Assembly (NCBI GenBank): GCA_015486815.1
Contig: WFQY01000044.1
Coordinates: forward strand, 1-7,354
Length of the DNA stretch: 7,354 nucleotides
Source of the DNA: Phycisphaerae bacterium
GTDB lineage: Bacteria > Planctomycetota > Phycisphaerae > JAAYCJ01
Reading direction: 5' to 3'
Below the pieces are notes generated by a model. That model worked only from the letters and a program-made list of their open reading frames with translations, did no database searches and was not told the DNA's origin. Each line of letters begins with the position of its first letter. Within the stretch, counting starts at the first letter, position 1. Position numbers and translations under genes: made by a program. Positions 1 through 7,330 of the stretch are shown here, one piece after another.

Positions 1-358
1 CGCCTGCTGTTGCGCCGACAAGATTTGGCATAATCACATTCTCCAAAACCGTCAGCTCAGGCAGAAGATGGTAAAATTGAAAGACGAACCCGAATTTCCG
101 ATTGCGAACTAAATTGCGAAATTCGCTTTCAGCTGAAAATATATTCATATCATCGAAAATTACCCGTCCGACATCAGGCGTATCGAGGGCACCGAGTATA
201 TGCAAAAGCGTACTCTTGCCGCTGCCCGACACTCCGACTATTGATAGAAATTCTCCCCTGCGTACGTTAAGGTTTATGCCTTTTAGCACGGGTACTTCGA
301 CCATATCCAAATGATATGTCTTATGAAGATTTTCAGCTTGTAGTATCAAATCATTCAT
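1..358 (-). CDS. lolD: LolD-type ABC transporter ATP-binding protein, partial (N-terminal 119 residues)
   Basis: This is the N-terminal part of an ABC ATPase; the left window edge cuts it. The reading begins MNDLILQAENLHKTYHL and contains a Walker A loop GVSGSGKST (residues about 42-50), then HILGALDTPDVGRV, then a Q-loop region GFVFQFYHLLPELTVLENV (Gln at about 94). The 'LGALDxPdxG' and 'FQFYHLLPELTVLEN' wording is typical of the LolD/MacB/FtsE branch, which energises lipoprotein release or mechanotransmission rather than solute import. The signature (LSGGQ), Walker B and H-loop would lie beyond the window. The ATG at 356-358 overlaps the end of the preceding permease gene by 8 bases, so translation is probably coupled; a weak purine stretch (GGAAG, at 368-372) lies 9 bases upstream. 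Cytoplasmic, predicted to pair with the adjacent permease. The family call is firm; lolD rather than another MacB-like ATPase is inferred from the neighbour. Confidence 0.9.
   Translation of the reverse strand, partial: MNDLILQAENLHKTYHLDMVEVPVLKGINLNVRRGEFLSIVGVSGSGKSTLLHILGALDTPDVGRVIFDDMNIFSAESEFRNLVRNRKFGFVFQFYHLLPELTVLENVIMPNLVGATAG
351..358 (-). promoter_or_regulatory. 8-base stop/start overlap between permease and ATPase genes
   Basis: On the minus strand the bases ATGAATGA hold the ATG of the ATPase gene (356-358) and, in another frame, the TGA stop of the permease (351-353). Such overlaps usually mean ribosome re-initiation and matched production of two subunits of one complex. This supports the permease and ATPase acting together. 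Confidence 0.8.
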
Positions 359-2495
359 ATCGCAATGCTTCCACCGGATTCATCTTTGCCGCTCTTATCG
401 CGGGAATTATCGCTCCGATTATTGATGCAATAATAGCTGCACATATAATAACAATTGCATCGTGCGAGTCGATCGTATTAGGGACTTTATCAAACGCATA
501 CACTTCACGATTCCATATCCGCCAGCCGAACACTCTCACCAGCCAATCCTGAATTTGATTTATGTTTTTGACAAAATACCAGCCTATGATTGTTCCGAGT
601 ATCGAACCGACAAAACCGATTACACCTGCGTATGTCAGGAAAATAGCTGCTATTTGTGCTTTCGACGCCCCTACACTCTTGAGAATGCCAATATCTTTTG
701 TCTTTTCGACGACTATCATATAGAAAATCACAAGTATCAAAAATACGACGACAATACTAACGATACTGAACAGAATAATCATCAGCCGTTTTTCATTTTC
801 GACAGCTGATATGAACCCTGCGTTATATTCTTCCCACGTCGAAGGATACGCATCCGAAAGCAGCGGGTCGTTATATTGCATACAATAATTTATCCACGCC
901 ATTTTTATCAAATATAGTGCGTGATATAGCCTAACTCCCGGTTTAAGTTTAATTTGTATCTGATGAACGCGTGCCGGCTGAATTTTCCCGTCTGCTAACT
1001 TTTGTTTGTCCATCAACAATAACTTTTGCAAAACTTTGAAATCGACATAAACCGAAGTCGAATCGATATCATATACTCCCGTTCGGGAATCATCGACGAT
1101 ATAGAATTTCTGAGTAACAGCAGGTACCGAGACGTCTGCGAATGTGCCTTTGATGGTAAGTGGAAATACACTTAACGTACAAGGCCAATATTGCGGGATG
1201 CTGCGGTGATAATTTCCATCTGCATCACGATAAGCAAGCCTACCTACGTCAAGCCCGTAAATCAACCCGTAAAGGTGTTCTTTGCTACCCTGCGTTCGAA
1301 TCGGCACATCGAGCATAACCGATTGCGGATGACGTTTATAATAATGCAAACTATCGCCAAACTTACTAACAGCTATTTTGCCCTTCAGATCGATCCCCTG
1401 CACTCTTACACCGCTCGTCCAGAATGCATCGGGATTGTAAGGCTTGCGCACTCTAAACAGACCCGCTGTATATATCACAGGTGTCGAAGCCTCAACTATC
1501 TTATCGAAAGGTGGCTTTTTAAGCTCATCCATAAATCCTTGGTAATATGGAAACCCCCGAGCAGGGTCGCCTTCGATGATTATATCGCCCATCAGTCCGT
1601 GCGTTTTTTCTCGTACCTGCTCGACAAAACCTCCCATCACGGAAACGATGATAAGCAGCATCATCGTACAGAGTGTAACCGCACCAAGCGAAAATAGCGC
1701 GATGCGCTTTTTCTCAAGCAGCCTGATAGAAGAAAACCATACGAACTGCCTCATCGCTGAACGATGCTTTACCGTTCGATATGCTAATATCATCAGACCG
1801 ATTAATATTACGACCGCAAATAGACTTGTGCCAACTACAAGCCAACGATGATTGACCGCAGGCTCATAAGCGATGAGCGTAGCATACAGCACATAGCAGG
1901 CAGCTATCGAACGGACAGGAAACAATATAGCTTGCATCAATGCTTGCTTGCGTAAGAAAATTGTAGGAAACAAAACCAAAACAAACGCACCGAAAACTAC
2001 AACTCCCGTAAGCAAATGCCTGATCGGATCGACACCGTCCGCATGATACCATCGTTGAGGTACTTGAGCGTGCCCCATAAGCCACCACGGCAGATTGTGA
2101 TAAAAGCTGCCAATAAATACCACAATAAAGACAACTTCCGTCAATATCCCTACCAAAATAGCTAACGGTTTATTTTTCAATCCGCTTTGCCAATATCCGA
2201 GCATTGCATGCCAGTGAATAAGAAATTTTGCGAAACCGACAGCGAGCTGAATAGCAAGTGCAGGCAATAATCCTATAAAAATCACAGGCAGAAGATACCA
2301 ATGAAATTTTCCTTTGCTGATGGTTTTACGGTTTGACGGAAACAGGACATTTCTTGTGCGTTCGATTGTCAGATAATAGCAGACGCTAACAATACCCATT
2401 ATCAGCTGGGCAATCCAATATACAGGAAGCCAAATCGGCCCCAGAAAAGCGGATATATAATGATTGAATTTTTTATCGTCGTTATTGTTCTTCAT
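351..2495 (-). CDS. FtsX/LolC/LolE-family ABC permease with a long N-terminal membrane extension
   Basis: A 714-residue membrane protein. The C-terminal 450 residues follow the LolC/LolE/MacB plan: a membrane helix at about 266-290, a large extracytoplasmic domain at about 291-568, then three helices at about 571-596, 613-640 and 678-702. Between the second and third of these sits the cytoplasmic coupling sequence VEKTKDIGILKSVGASKAQI (597-616), and the protein ends AAKMNPVEALRYE, both hallmarks of FtsX-domain permeases. LolC/LolE proteins are about 400-415 residues; this one carries about 250 extra N-terminal residues with roughly six hydrophobic segments (about 19-43, 66-92, 110-134, 160-180, 190-210, 217-239). 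The role by homology is extraction of lipoproteins (or another lipid-linked substrate) from the inner membrane, driven by the ATPase encoded next. It begins 9 bases after the GH2 stop with no clear Shine-Dalgarno sequence, so translational coupling is likely. Family firm; substrate unknown, and lolC versus lolE is not assignable. Confidence 0.87.
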   Translation of the reverse strand: MKNNNDDKKFNHYISAFLGPIWLPVYWIAQLIMGIVSVCYYLTIERTRNVLFPSNRKTISKGKFHWYLLPVIFIGLLPALAIQLAVGFAKFLIHWHAMLGYWQSGLKNKPLAILVGILTEVVFIVVFIGSFYHNLPWWLMGHAQVPQRWYHADGVDPIRHLLTGVVVFGAFVLVLFPTIFLRKQALMQAILFPVRSIAACYVLYATLIAYEPAVNHRWLVVGTSLFAVVILIGLMILAYRTVKHRSAMRQFVWFSSIRLLEKKRIALFSLGAVTLCTMMLLIIVSVMGGFVEQVREKTHGLMGDIIIEGDPARGFPYYQGFMDELKKPPFDKIVEASTPVIYTAGLFRVRKPYNPDAFWTSGVRVQGIDLKGKIAVSKFGDSLHYYKRHPQSVMLDVPIRTQGSKEHLYGLIYGLDVGRLAYRDADGNYHRSIPQYWPCTLSVFPLTIKGTFADVSVPAVTQKFYIVDDSRTGVYDIDSTSVYVDFKVLQKLLLMDKQKLADGKIQPARVHQIQIKLKPGVRLYHALYLIKMAWINYCMQYNDPLLSDAYPSTWEEYNAGFISAVENEKRLMIILFSIVSIVVVFLILVIFYMIVVEKTKDIGILKSVGASKAQIAAIFLTYAGVIGFVGSILGTIIGWYFVKNINQIQDWLVRVFGWRIWNREVYAFDKVPNTIDSHDAIVIICAAIIASIIGAIIPAIRAAKMNPVEALRYE

Positions 2496-2504
2496 TAGTA
2501 TATT

Positions 2505-4718
2505 CTATACAAGCTTGAGGCTGACCTCAGCGGAATGTCCAGAGCTACATTGTAAACGCAATTTCGCATTTCCTTTTTTTCTACCAGCTTTGACGTAAAT
2601 CGCACCGCGTCCGCCAAACAAGGCAAACGGATTTTCTCCGATAAGTTCGACGTTACCACTGGCTTGTACCGTTACTATACCCGTAGCATACGGACAAATA
2701 TTACCAAACTTATCCGTCATCATAAACGACAGCTGAGTAATATCTCTGCCGTCTGCATAAATTGTATTATGGTCAACCCATGCTTTCAACTCGACGGGCA
2801 ATTTATCCGCAGGATATTTGCGCACAGCGACTTTCTTGCCCCTTATTCTACCGATTAGTGTTAAATCTTCCCACTTCCCGCCCCACTCAGCACGAATATT
2901 ATCTACAACAACCGGCGGATGAGGCAGATTGCGGAATTTGTCTCTTTGCGGTTTAAATACGCCTATTTTCCTTTTTCCTATGCGCACTTCGACCTCATCA
3001 CAGTTTGACAATATCGTTAGATTTTTAGGACATTCATTCCAATCGCCCCTCGCCCAATAGTCGAGAGCCTCCAATACGATTTCCTTGTCGGGCGATATTT
3101 GACTCTTATAAAAGTAGGCAGCAAATTTAGGCAGCCTGAATATATCGCATATACCGTGATAACAAATCCGATCGCCTGAGCCAAATTCGATGTGTGTGTT
3201 ATAATCGAAAGCGCACCAGCCTATAGCTCCCGCAATGTTCTGCTTGCTAAGCTGAAGATTTTGTATTCGAGCGTGCAACAACGTATGATGATATTGCTTT
3301 TCGATTGAATCGATGGTCTTCGTCGGAAAAGTATGGCCGGCGAATTCGGTAATAAGATATGGAATATGGTTAGGTTCCTGAACCGTACCAGAAAAATCGT
3401 TGTAGGTAAAGACATCCTCCAAAAATTCACTTTCCCTGAAACATCGCACTCCTCCTGTCTGACGAGTCGGGTCAAGCCTATGCGCAAGCGCATTTGTCTT
3501 TATGTAAAATTCGTGATTGTCCTGCGATTCGTTTATTCGAACGCCCCAAAGAATAATGCTCGGATGATGTCTATCGCGTACAATCATTTCCTTAAGCTCG
3601 TTAAGCGAGACAGATTGCCATTTCTTATTTCCGATATGCTGCCAGCCCGGAATCTCTTCGAACACGAGCAATCCTATCCGGTCGCATCTATCGAGAAAGT
3701 GAGGCGACTGCGGATAGTGCGATGTTCGAACAATATTCAACCCGAGTTCATATTTGAGAATTTCCGCATCGCGATATTGCAACCGCCAACCAGCGGCAGC
3801 TCCTATATACGGATAGTTCTGATGCCTGTCGAGCCCGATGAGCTTTATGTGCCTACCGTTGAGATAAAACTTTCCGTCTTTTGCGAAGTGTGCCTCACGA
3901 AATCCAAAACTTTTCTGTACCTCATCGATAACCTGCCCGTTTTCCTTTAATATGAGTTTGGTTTGATACAGGTTTGGCTCTTCTATATCCCATAATTTCA
4001 CATCGGGAATATTCTGCACGACTATATTTTCCGAGATATTCTTTTGCTGCTTGAGTTTGAGATTTTTCGAAGTTTCAGTAACGAGTCCGCCTTTCTCATC
4101 GACAAGCTGAAATGTCAGATCAATATCTCGTGTGCGTCCTTCATTACGAATATCATACTGCACCACCATCGCTCTGTCATCTTTGAGCACATTAAGACCG
4201 CACGCCCAAAAATCATCAATATATGTCGTATCGGTGATAATCAAACGTGCTTCACGATAAATACCACCGAACGTAAGATAATCGACAACATTACCAAAAG
4301 GTGGAATGTCAGGCCGTTCACGCGAATCGACTTTAACCGCAAGAATATTGTCAGCTTTGTATTTGACGTAATTGGTCAGGTCAAATCTGAAATTTGTAAA
4401 TCCGCCTTTATGCTCGCCTATCAGTTTGCCGTTAAGATATACCTCCGCTGCCAGCATAATACCATCGAACTCGACAAAAATCTTTTTGCCCTTCACATCC
4501 GCAGGCAGCTTAAACTTATTTACATACCAACTGACAAACTGATATTCCTTTTCGTCAAAATTATGATATGGCAATATGCGATTGGTATGTGGAAGTGTTA
4601 TTTTCTCTTTCGCCTTTTTCGCCGCTGACGTTGCTTTTTTCACGCCAATATCGGAATCAAAAAAAATCCAGTTGTCATTCATCTCTACAATTCTTCTGCC
4701 TGTGAGTGTTTTGCTCAT
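2505..4718 (-). CDS. Glycoside hydrolase family 2 enzyme (beta-galactosidase/beta-glucuronidase-like), cytoplasmic
   Basis: A 737-residue GH2 enzyme that should cleave a terminal beta-linked sugar by the retaining mechanism. Domains in order: N-terminal jelly-roll sugar-binding domain (about 55-168, with VYLNGKLIGEHKGGF and the FGGIYREARL segment), immunoglobulin-like sandwich (about 175-273), TIM barrel (about 274-540), a DUF4982-like segment (about 547-632) and a C-terminal sandwich resembling GH2 C-terminal domain 5 (about 636-737). In the barrel, RTSHYP (331-336) and FEEIPGW (353-359) are classic GH2 blocks. The acid/base is probably Glu397 in WGVRINES and the nucleophile Glu458 in ITEFAGH. 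There is no signal peptide, so it should act in the cytoplasm on imported oligosaccharides. The start is supported by AGGAG 9 bases upstream. It lies 23 bases after proB. The substrate cannot be read from sequence; beta-galactoside is the default, beta-glucuronide or another hexoside is possible. Confidence 0.88.
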   Translation of the reverse strand: MSKTLTGRRIVEMNDNWIFFDSDIGVKKATSAAKKAKEKITLPHTNRILPYHNFDEKEYQFVSWYVNKFKLPADVKGKKIFVEFDGIMLAAEVYLNGKLIGEHKGGFTNFRFDLTNYVKYKADNILAVKVDSRERPDIPPFGNVVDYLTFGGIYREARLIITDTTYIDDFWACGLNVLKDDRAMVVQYDIRNEGRTRDIDLTFQLVDEKGGLVTETSKNLKLKQQKNISENIVVQNIPDVKLWDIEEPNLYQTKLILKENGQVIDEVQKSFGFREAHFAKDGKFYLNGRHIKLIGLDRHQNYPYIGAAAGWRLQYRDAEILKYELGLNIVRTSHYPQSPHFLDRCDRIGLLVFEEIPGWQHIGNKKWQSVSLNELKEMIVRDRHHPSIILWGVRINESQDNHEFYIKTNALAHRLDPTRQTGGVRCFRESEFLEDVFTYNDFSGTVQEPNHIPYLITEFAGHTFPTKTIDSIEKQYHHTLLHARIQNLQLSKQNIAGAIGWCAFDYNTHIEFGSGDRICYHGICDIFRLPKFAAYFYKSQISPDKEIVLEALDYWARGDWNECPKNLTILSNCDEVEVRIGKRKIGVFKPQRDKFRNLPHPPVVVDNIRAEWGGKWEDLTLIGRIRGKKVAVRKYPADKLPVELKAWVDHNTIYADGRDITQLSFMMTDKFGNICPYATGIVTVQASGNVELIGENPFALFGGRGAIYVKAGRKKGNAKLRLQCSSGHSAEVSLKLV

Positions 4719-4727
4719 AGTCGATAA

Positions 4728-4732
4728 CTCCT
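4728..4732 (-). promoter_or_regulatory. Shine-Dalgarno site of the GH2 gene
   Basis: AGGAG on the minus strand, 9 bases before the ATG at 4716-4718 and inside the 23-base gap after proB. It is one of the two clearest ribosome binding sites in the window and favours this start over the internal Met13 that would begin MNDNWIFF. Confidence 0.75.
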
Positions 4733-4741
4733 GATAATCCG

Positions 4742-5878
4742 CTATTTTTGATAATCCAATGTTACAATCAAGTTATCCCGATGGATAATTTCTTCCGGTG
4801 AATCTTTTCCGAATGTTTTTCGAATAGCTTCCGTCCGTTTTCCTTTAAGAAGTTTTATCTGCTCACTGCTATAGTTTGTAACGCCGCGAGCTAACTCCTG
4901 ACCTTGCATATCGGTGATAATGACGACCTGCCCCTTATCGAACTTTCCCTTGACATCTGTTATTCCGCCAGGCAACAGACTTTTACCACGCGAGATTATT
5001 GCCCTAACAGCTCCCTCGTCAATAGAAATGACACCATCAGCTCTGGCAGCTGACGCTATCCATCTGCGTTTGCCTGCTACTTTTTTACTTCCACCCGCAA
5101 AAACCGTCCCCACTTTTTTGCCCGATATGATAAGATCGCGTAATACATTGCGTTTCTTTCCCGAAGCGATTACCGTATCGATACCCGATTGCGTAGCAAA
5201 TCTTACCGCCTGCAGTTTCGACCGCATCCCTCCCACGCCAAGCTTACTTTTTTCCGCTTTGAGTAACGATTCCGTTTCGTTGTCTATCTGCTCGACAAAA
5301 TCAATAAGCCTGCCTTCCTTATCGAGCAATCCCTCAACCGCTGTCAACATAACAAGTAAATCAGCTCGCCAAAGATTTGCCACCAGCGTCGCTATAAAAT
5401 CATTGTCTCCATATCGAATCTCATCGACCGCTATCGTATCATTTTCGTTTATTACGGGCACCGCTGAAAATTTATGTAGCTCCGATATTGTCCGCTCAAT
5501 ATTGACATACCGTCTTCGGTCTTCGAAGTCCGCACGAGTAACCAAAATTTGGCCAGCGTGAAGATTATGCTTTGCAAATGCACGCTCGAATAACTGAATA
5601 AGTGCCCCCTGTCCGATAGCTGCTGTCGCTTGTAGCTGGGCAAGTCTTTTAGGCCTCGTCTTCATCTGCAATATTCCCATTCCCGCTCCGATAGCACCAC
5701 TCGAGACAATTACTATTTCCTTTCCCGATTCAATCAAAAGGTGCGACTGATTAGCTATCGAACGAATCAATCCCGTATCAAGTCTGTCATCCGCATCGGT
5801 AAGTACCTGCGTGCCTATCTTGATTACGATTTTCTTCGCTGATTTGACGAGTTTTTCTCTTATATGAGTACTTGGCAT
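4742..5878 (-). CDS. proB: Glutamate 5-kinase (proline biosynthesis), with C-terminal PUA domain
   Basis: A full-length 378-residue glutamate 5-kinase: it phosphorylates L-glutamate with ATP to gamma-glutamyl phosphate, the first step of proline synthesis in the cytoplasm. The amino-acid-kinase domain (about 13-260) shows KIGTQVL (20-26), VSSGAIGAGMG (58-68), the INENDTIA block (143-150), YGDND (156-160) and the GVGGMRSK loop (214-221; the family usually has GTGGMxTK). The PUA domain (about 280-378) includes RGKSLLPGGI and the ARGVTNYSSEQI block, as in the long two-domain form typical of E. coli ProB. The kinase domain is the site of proline feedback inhibition in characterised enzymes. It starts 26 bases after the Kdo transferase stop; no strong ribosome binding site is visible in that gap. 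proA, its usual partner, is not next to it on the downstream side and is not in the window. Confidence 0.97.
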   Translation of the reverse strand: MPSTHIREKLVKSAKKIVIKIGTQVLTDADDRLDTGLIRSIANQSHLLIESGKEIVIVSSGAIGAGMGILQMKTRPKRLAQLQATAAIGQGALIQLFERAFAKHNLHAGQILVTRADFEDRRRYVNIERTISELHKFSAVPVINENDTIAVDEIRYGDNDFIATLVANLWRADLLVMLTAVEGLLDKEGRLIDFVEQIDNETESLLKAEKSKLGVGGMRSKLQAVRFATQSGIDTVIASGKKRNVLRDLIISGKKVGTVFAGGSKKVAGKRRWIASAARADGVISIDEGAVRAIISRGKSLLPGGITDVKGKFDKGQVVIITDMQGQELARGVTNYSSEQIKLLKGKRTEAIRKTFGKDSPEEIIHRDNLIVTLDYQK

Positions 5879-5904
5879 AACCGTTATTCTGCTACTTTAT
5901 TATG

Positions 5905-7260
5905 TTACTTTAAAACTGGCGTTGCTATTCCTCGCTCGGTCTTGTCATATTCCATACCCAATATCTCGCAGAGCTTTTCCACTGTCTTCTGCGTCGCACC
6001 CTGATTCGCAAGCACGACATTGCGAGCGTTCTCGCCCATCTTGCGAGCCTTTGATTGATCCCCTAATATCGCACCTATCACACTTGCGAGTTTTTCGGGC
6101 TTATCCACAATCTCTATCGCATCTGCCTGACGCAATTTATCCACAGCGTCTTTGAAATTGTCATAATGCGACCCTATAACTGTCGGACGACCCAAAGCTG
6201 CCACCTCCATCACATCCGATCCGCCCATATCCGCTATCGTTCTTCCGACAAAAACCACCGACGCAAGAGCGTAAAATTTTCTAAGCTCGCCCATCGTATC
6301 GCCCAATATAATCGTCGCTCTACCCGAGACCATTCCTGATGGCCCTGCCGTTCCATCAGGATATTTGCTACGCCTGACCGCGTAAAATCCACGCGAGTTT
6401 ATAATCTCCGCTACATAATCAAATCGTTCGGGCTTACGCGGAATTATCGCCAACTGAAGATTATCGAATTGCGAACGTAGCTGTTGATACGCTCTGATAA
6501 TTGCTTCTTCTTCAATATCATCGCCGGTACTACCCGCAACAATAAGAGGATAATCCGTATTTATACCGACCGCACGAGCGAGAGCATATTGGCTTTCCAT
6601 ACTATCCGCAGCTGACGCCCCGTCCCATTTTAACGAACCGGTAACAATAATATTGCTCGGGTTTACTCCGATTGATATGAACCGCTGACGATATGTATTA
6701 TCTTGCACCATCACACAATCGAGTTTGTTGAATATCTTCTTTACTATCGCACTAACCAATCTGTATCGGGATAAACTTCGCTCGGTAATTCTGCCGTTAA
6801 CCAACACTACCGGAATACCACGCTTTTCCGATTGCAAAACAAGATTAGGCCAAACTTCAAGCTCGACGAGAATAACCATAGCAGGCTTAAGCCGTCTGAG
6901 TGCATTCGAAATAGTAAAGCTAAAATCAAACGGGAAGAAAAATACATTGTCTTCGCCATAGAGTTTGACAGCTCGATCGTAACCCGTATCAGTTGTTGTG
7001 CTGACAAAAATCTCATAAAAAGGGAGCTGTTGTTTGAGTCTCTCTATTAGCGACCTCGCTGCGTTTACCTCGCCGACGCTAACAGAATGAATCCATATTG
7101 CAGGACGCTCGCCAAAGCGTTTGGGAATAAATCCGAGCCGGTCAGACCAGCCGCGGAGATACCTTTTCGATTTTATCATCCGGTACAATACCACAGGCAG
7201 AAACAATATACCTACGATGAAATATCCGATATTGATAATCCACTGTAATATTCGAGTCAT
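5905..7260 (-). CDS. waaA: 3-deoxy-D-manno-octulosonic acid (Kdo) transferase, GT30 family
   Basis: A 451-residue Kdo transferase (also called kdtA) that moves Kdo from CMP-Kdo onto lipid IVA/lipid A at the cytoplasmic face of the inner membrane. One N-terminal membrane anchor (about 5-27) precedes GWSDRLGF, the usual acceptor-domain entry. Family motifs: WIHSVSVGE (56-64; Glu64 aligns with the catalytic base in characterised enzymes), ELEVWPNLV (133-141; usually ETELWPN), GSLKWD (208-213), GSTGDD (243-248), PRKPERF (274-280; usually PRHPERF), GDTMGELRKFY (320-330) and GGSDVMEVAALGRPTVIG (346-363). Length is slightly above the usual 420-430. The start is supported by AAAGGTG 7 bases upstream and by the need for the anchor. 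It is first in the operon; proB follows after 26 bases. Whether one or more Kdo units are added cannot be told. The enzyme marks the host as an LPS-making diderm. Confidence 0.95.
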   Translation of the reverse strand: MTRILQWIINIGYFIVGILFLPVVLYRMIKSKRYLRGWSDRLGFIPKRFGERPAIWIHSVSVGEVNAARSLIERLKQQLPFYEIFVSTTTDTGYDRAVKLYGEDNVFFFPFDFSFTISNALRRLKPAMVILVELEVWPNLVLQSEKRGIPVVLVNGRITERSLSRYRLVSAIVKKIFNKLDCVMVQDNTYRQRFISIGVNPSNIIVTGSLKWDGASAADSMESQYALARAVGINTDYPLIVAGSTGDDIEEEAIIRAYQQLRSQFDNLQLAIIPRKPERFDYVAEIINSRGFYAVRRSKYPDGTAGPSGMVSGRATIILGDTMGELRKFYALASVVFVGRTIADMGGSDVMEVAALGRPTVIGSHYDNFKDAVDKLRQADAIEIVDKPEKLASVIGAILGDQSKARKMGENARNVVLANQGATQKTVEKLCEILGMEYDKTERGIATPVLK

Positions 7261-7267
7261 TATCCGA

Positions 7268-7274
7268 CACCTTT
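7268..7274 (-). promoter_or_regulatory. Shine-Dalgarno site of waaA
   Basis: AAAGGTG on the minus strand, with 7 bases between it and the ATG at 7258-7260. The spacing is ideal, and the frame above the ATG contains stop codons, so this start is well supported. Confidence 0.8.
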
Positions 7275-7301
7275 ACATATCTCAGTACATAGACTGCTAC
7301 A

Positions 7302-7330
7302 ATACTACAAAGATATAACGAGATAGACAA
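7302..7330 (-). promoter_or_regulatory. Possible sigma70-type promoter for the operon
   Basis: On the minus strand, TTGTCT (7325-7330) and TAGTAT (7302-7307) are 17 bases apart, each matching 4 of 6 consensus positions. Transcription would begin near 7295 and leave a leader of about 35 bases ending in the waaA ribosome binding site. The match is modest and the region is A+T-rich, so chance is possible. The window does not show whether a further gene upstream belongs to the same transcript. Confidence 0.35.

Noticed and set aside
3333..3950. Plus-strand open frame of 205 codons opposite the GH2 barrel
   Set aside because: It is antisense to the conserved catalytic domain, including both presumed catalytic Glu codons; its product shows no family features.
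4044..4628. Plus-strand open frame of 194 codons opposite the GH2 N-terminal domains
   Set aside because: It is a shadow of the real gene, has no ribosome binding site I could support, and has no recognisable motif.
4914..5561. Plus-strand open frame of 215 codons opposite proB
   Set aside because: It lies wholly antisense to a full-length, motif-rich proB, and its translation is Ser/Arg-rich low-quality protein with no recognisable motif.
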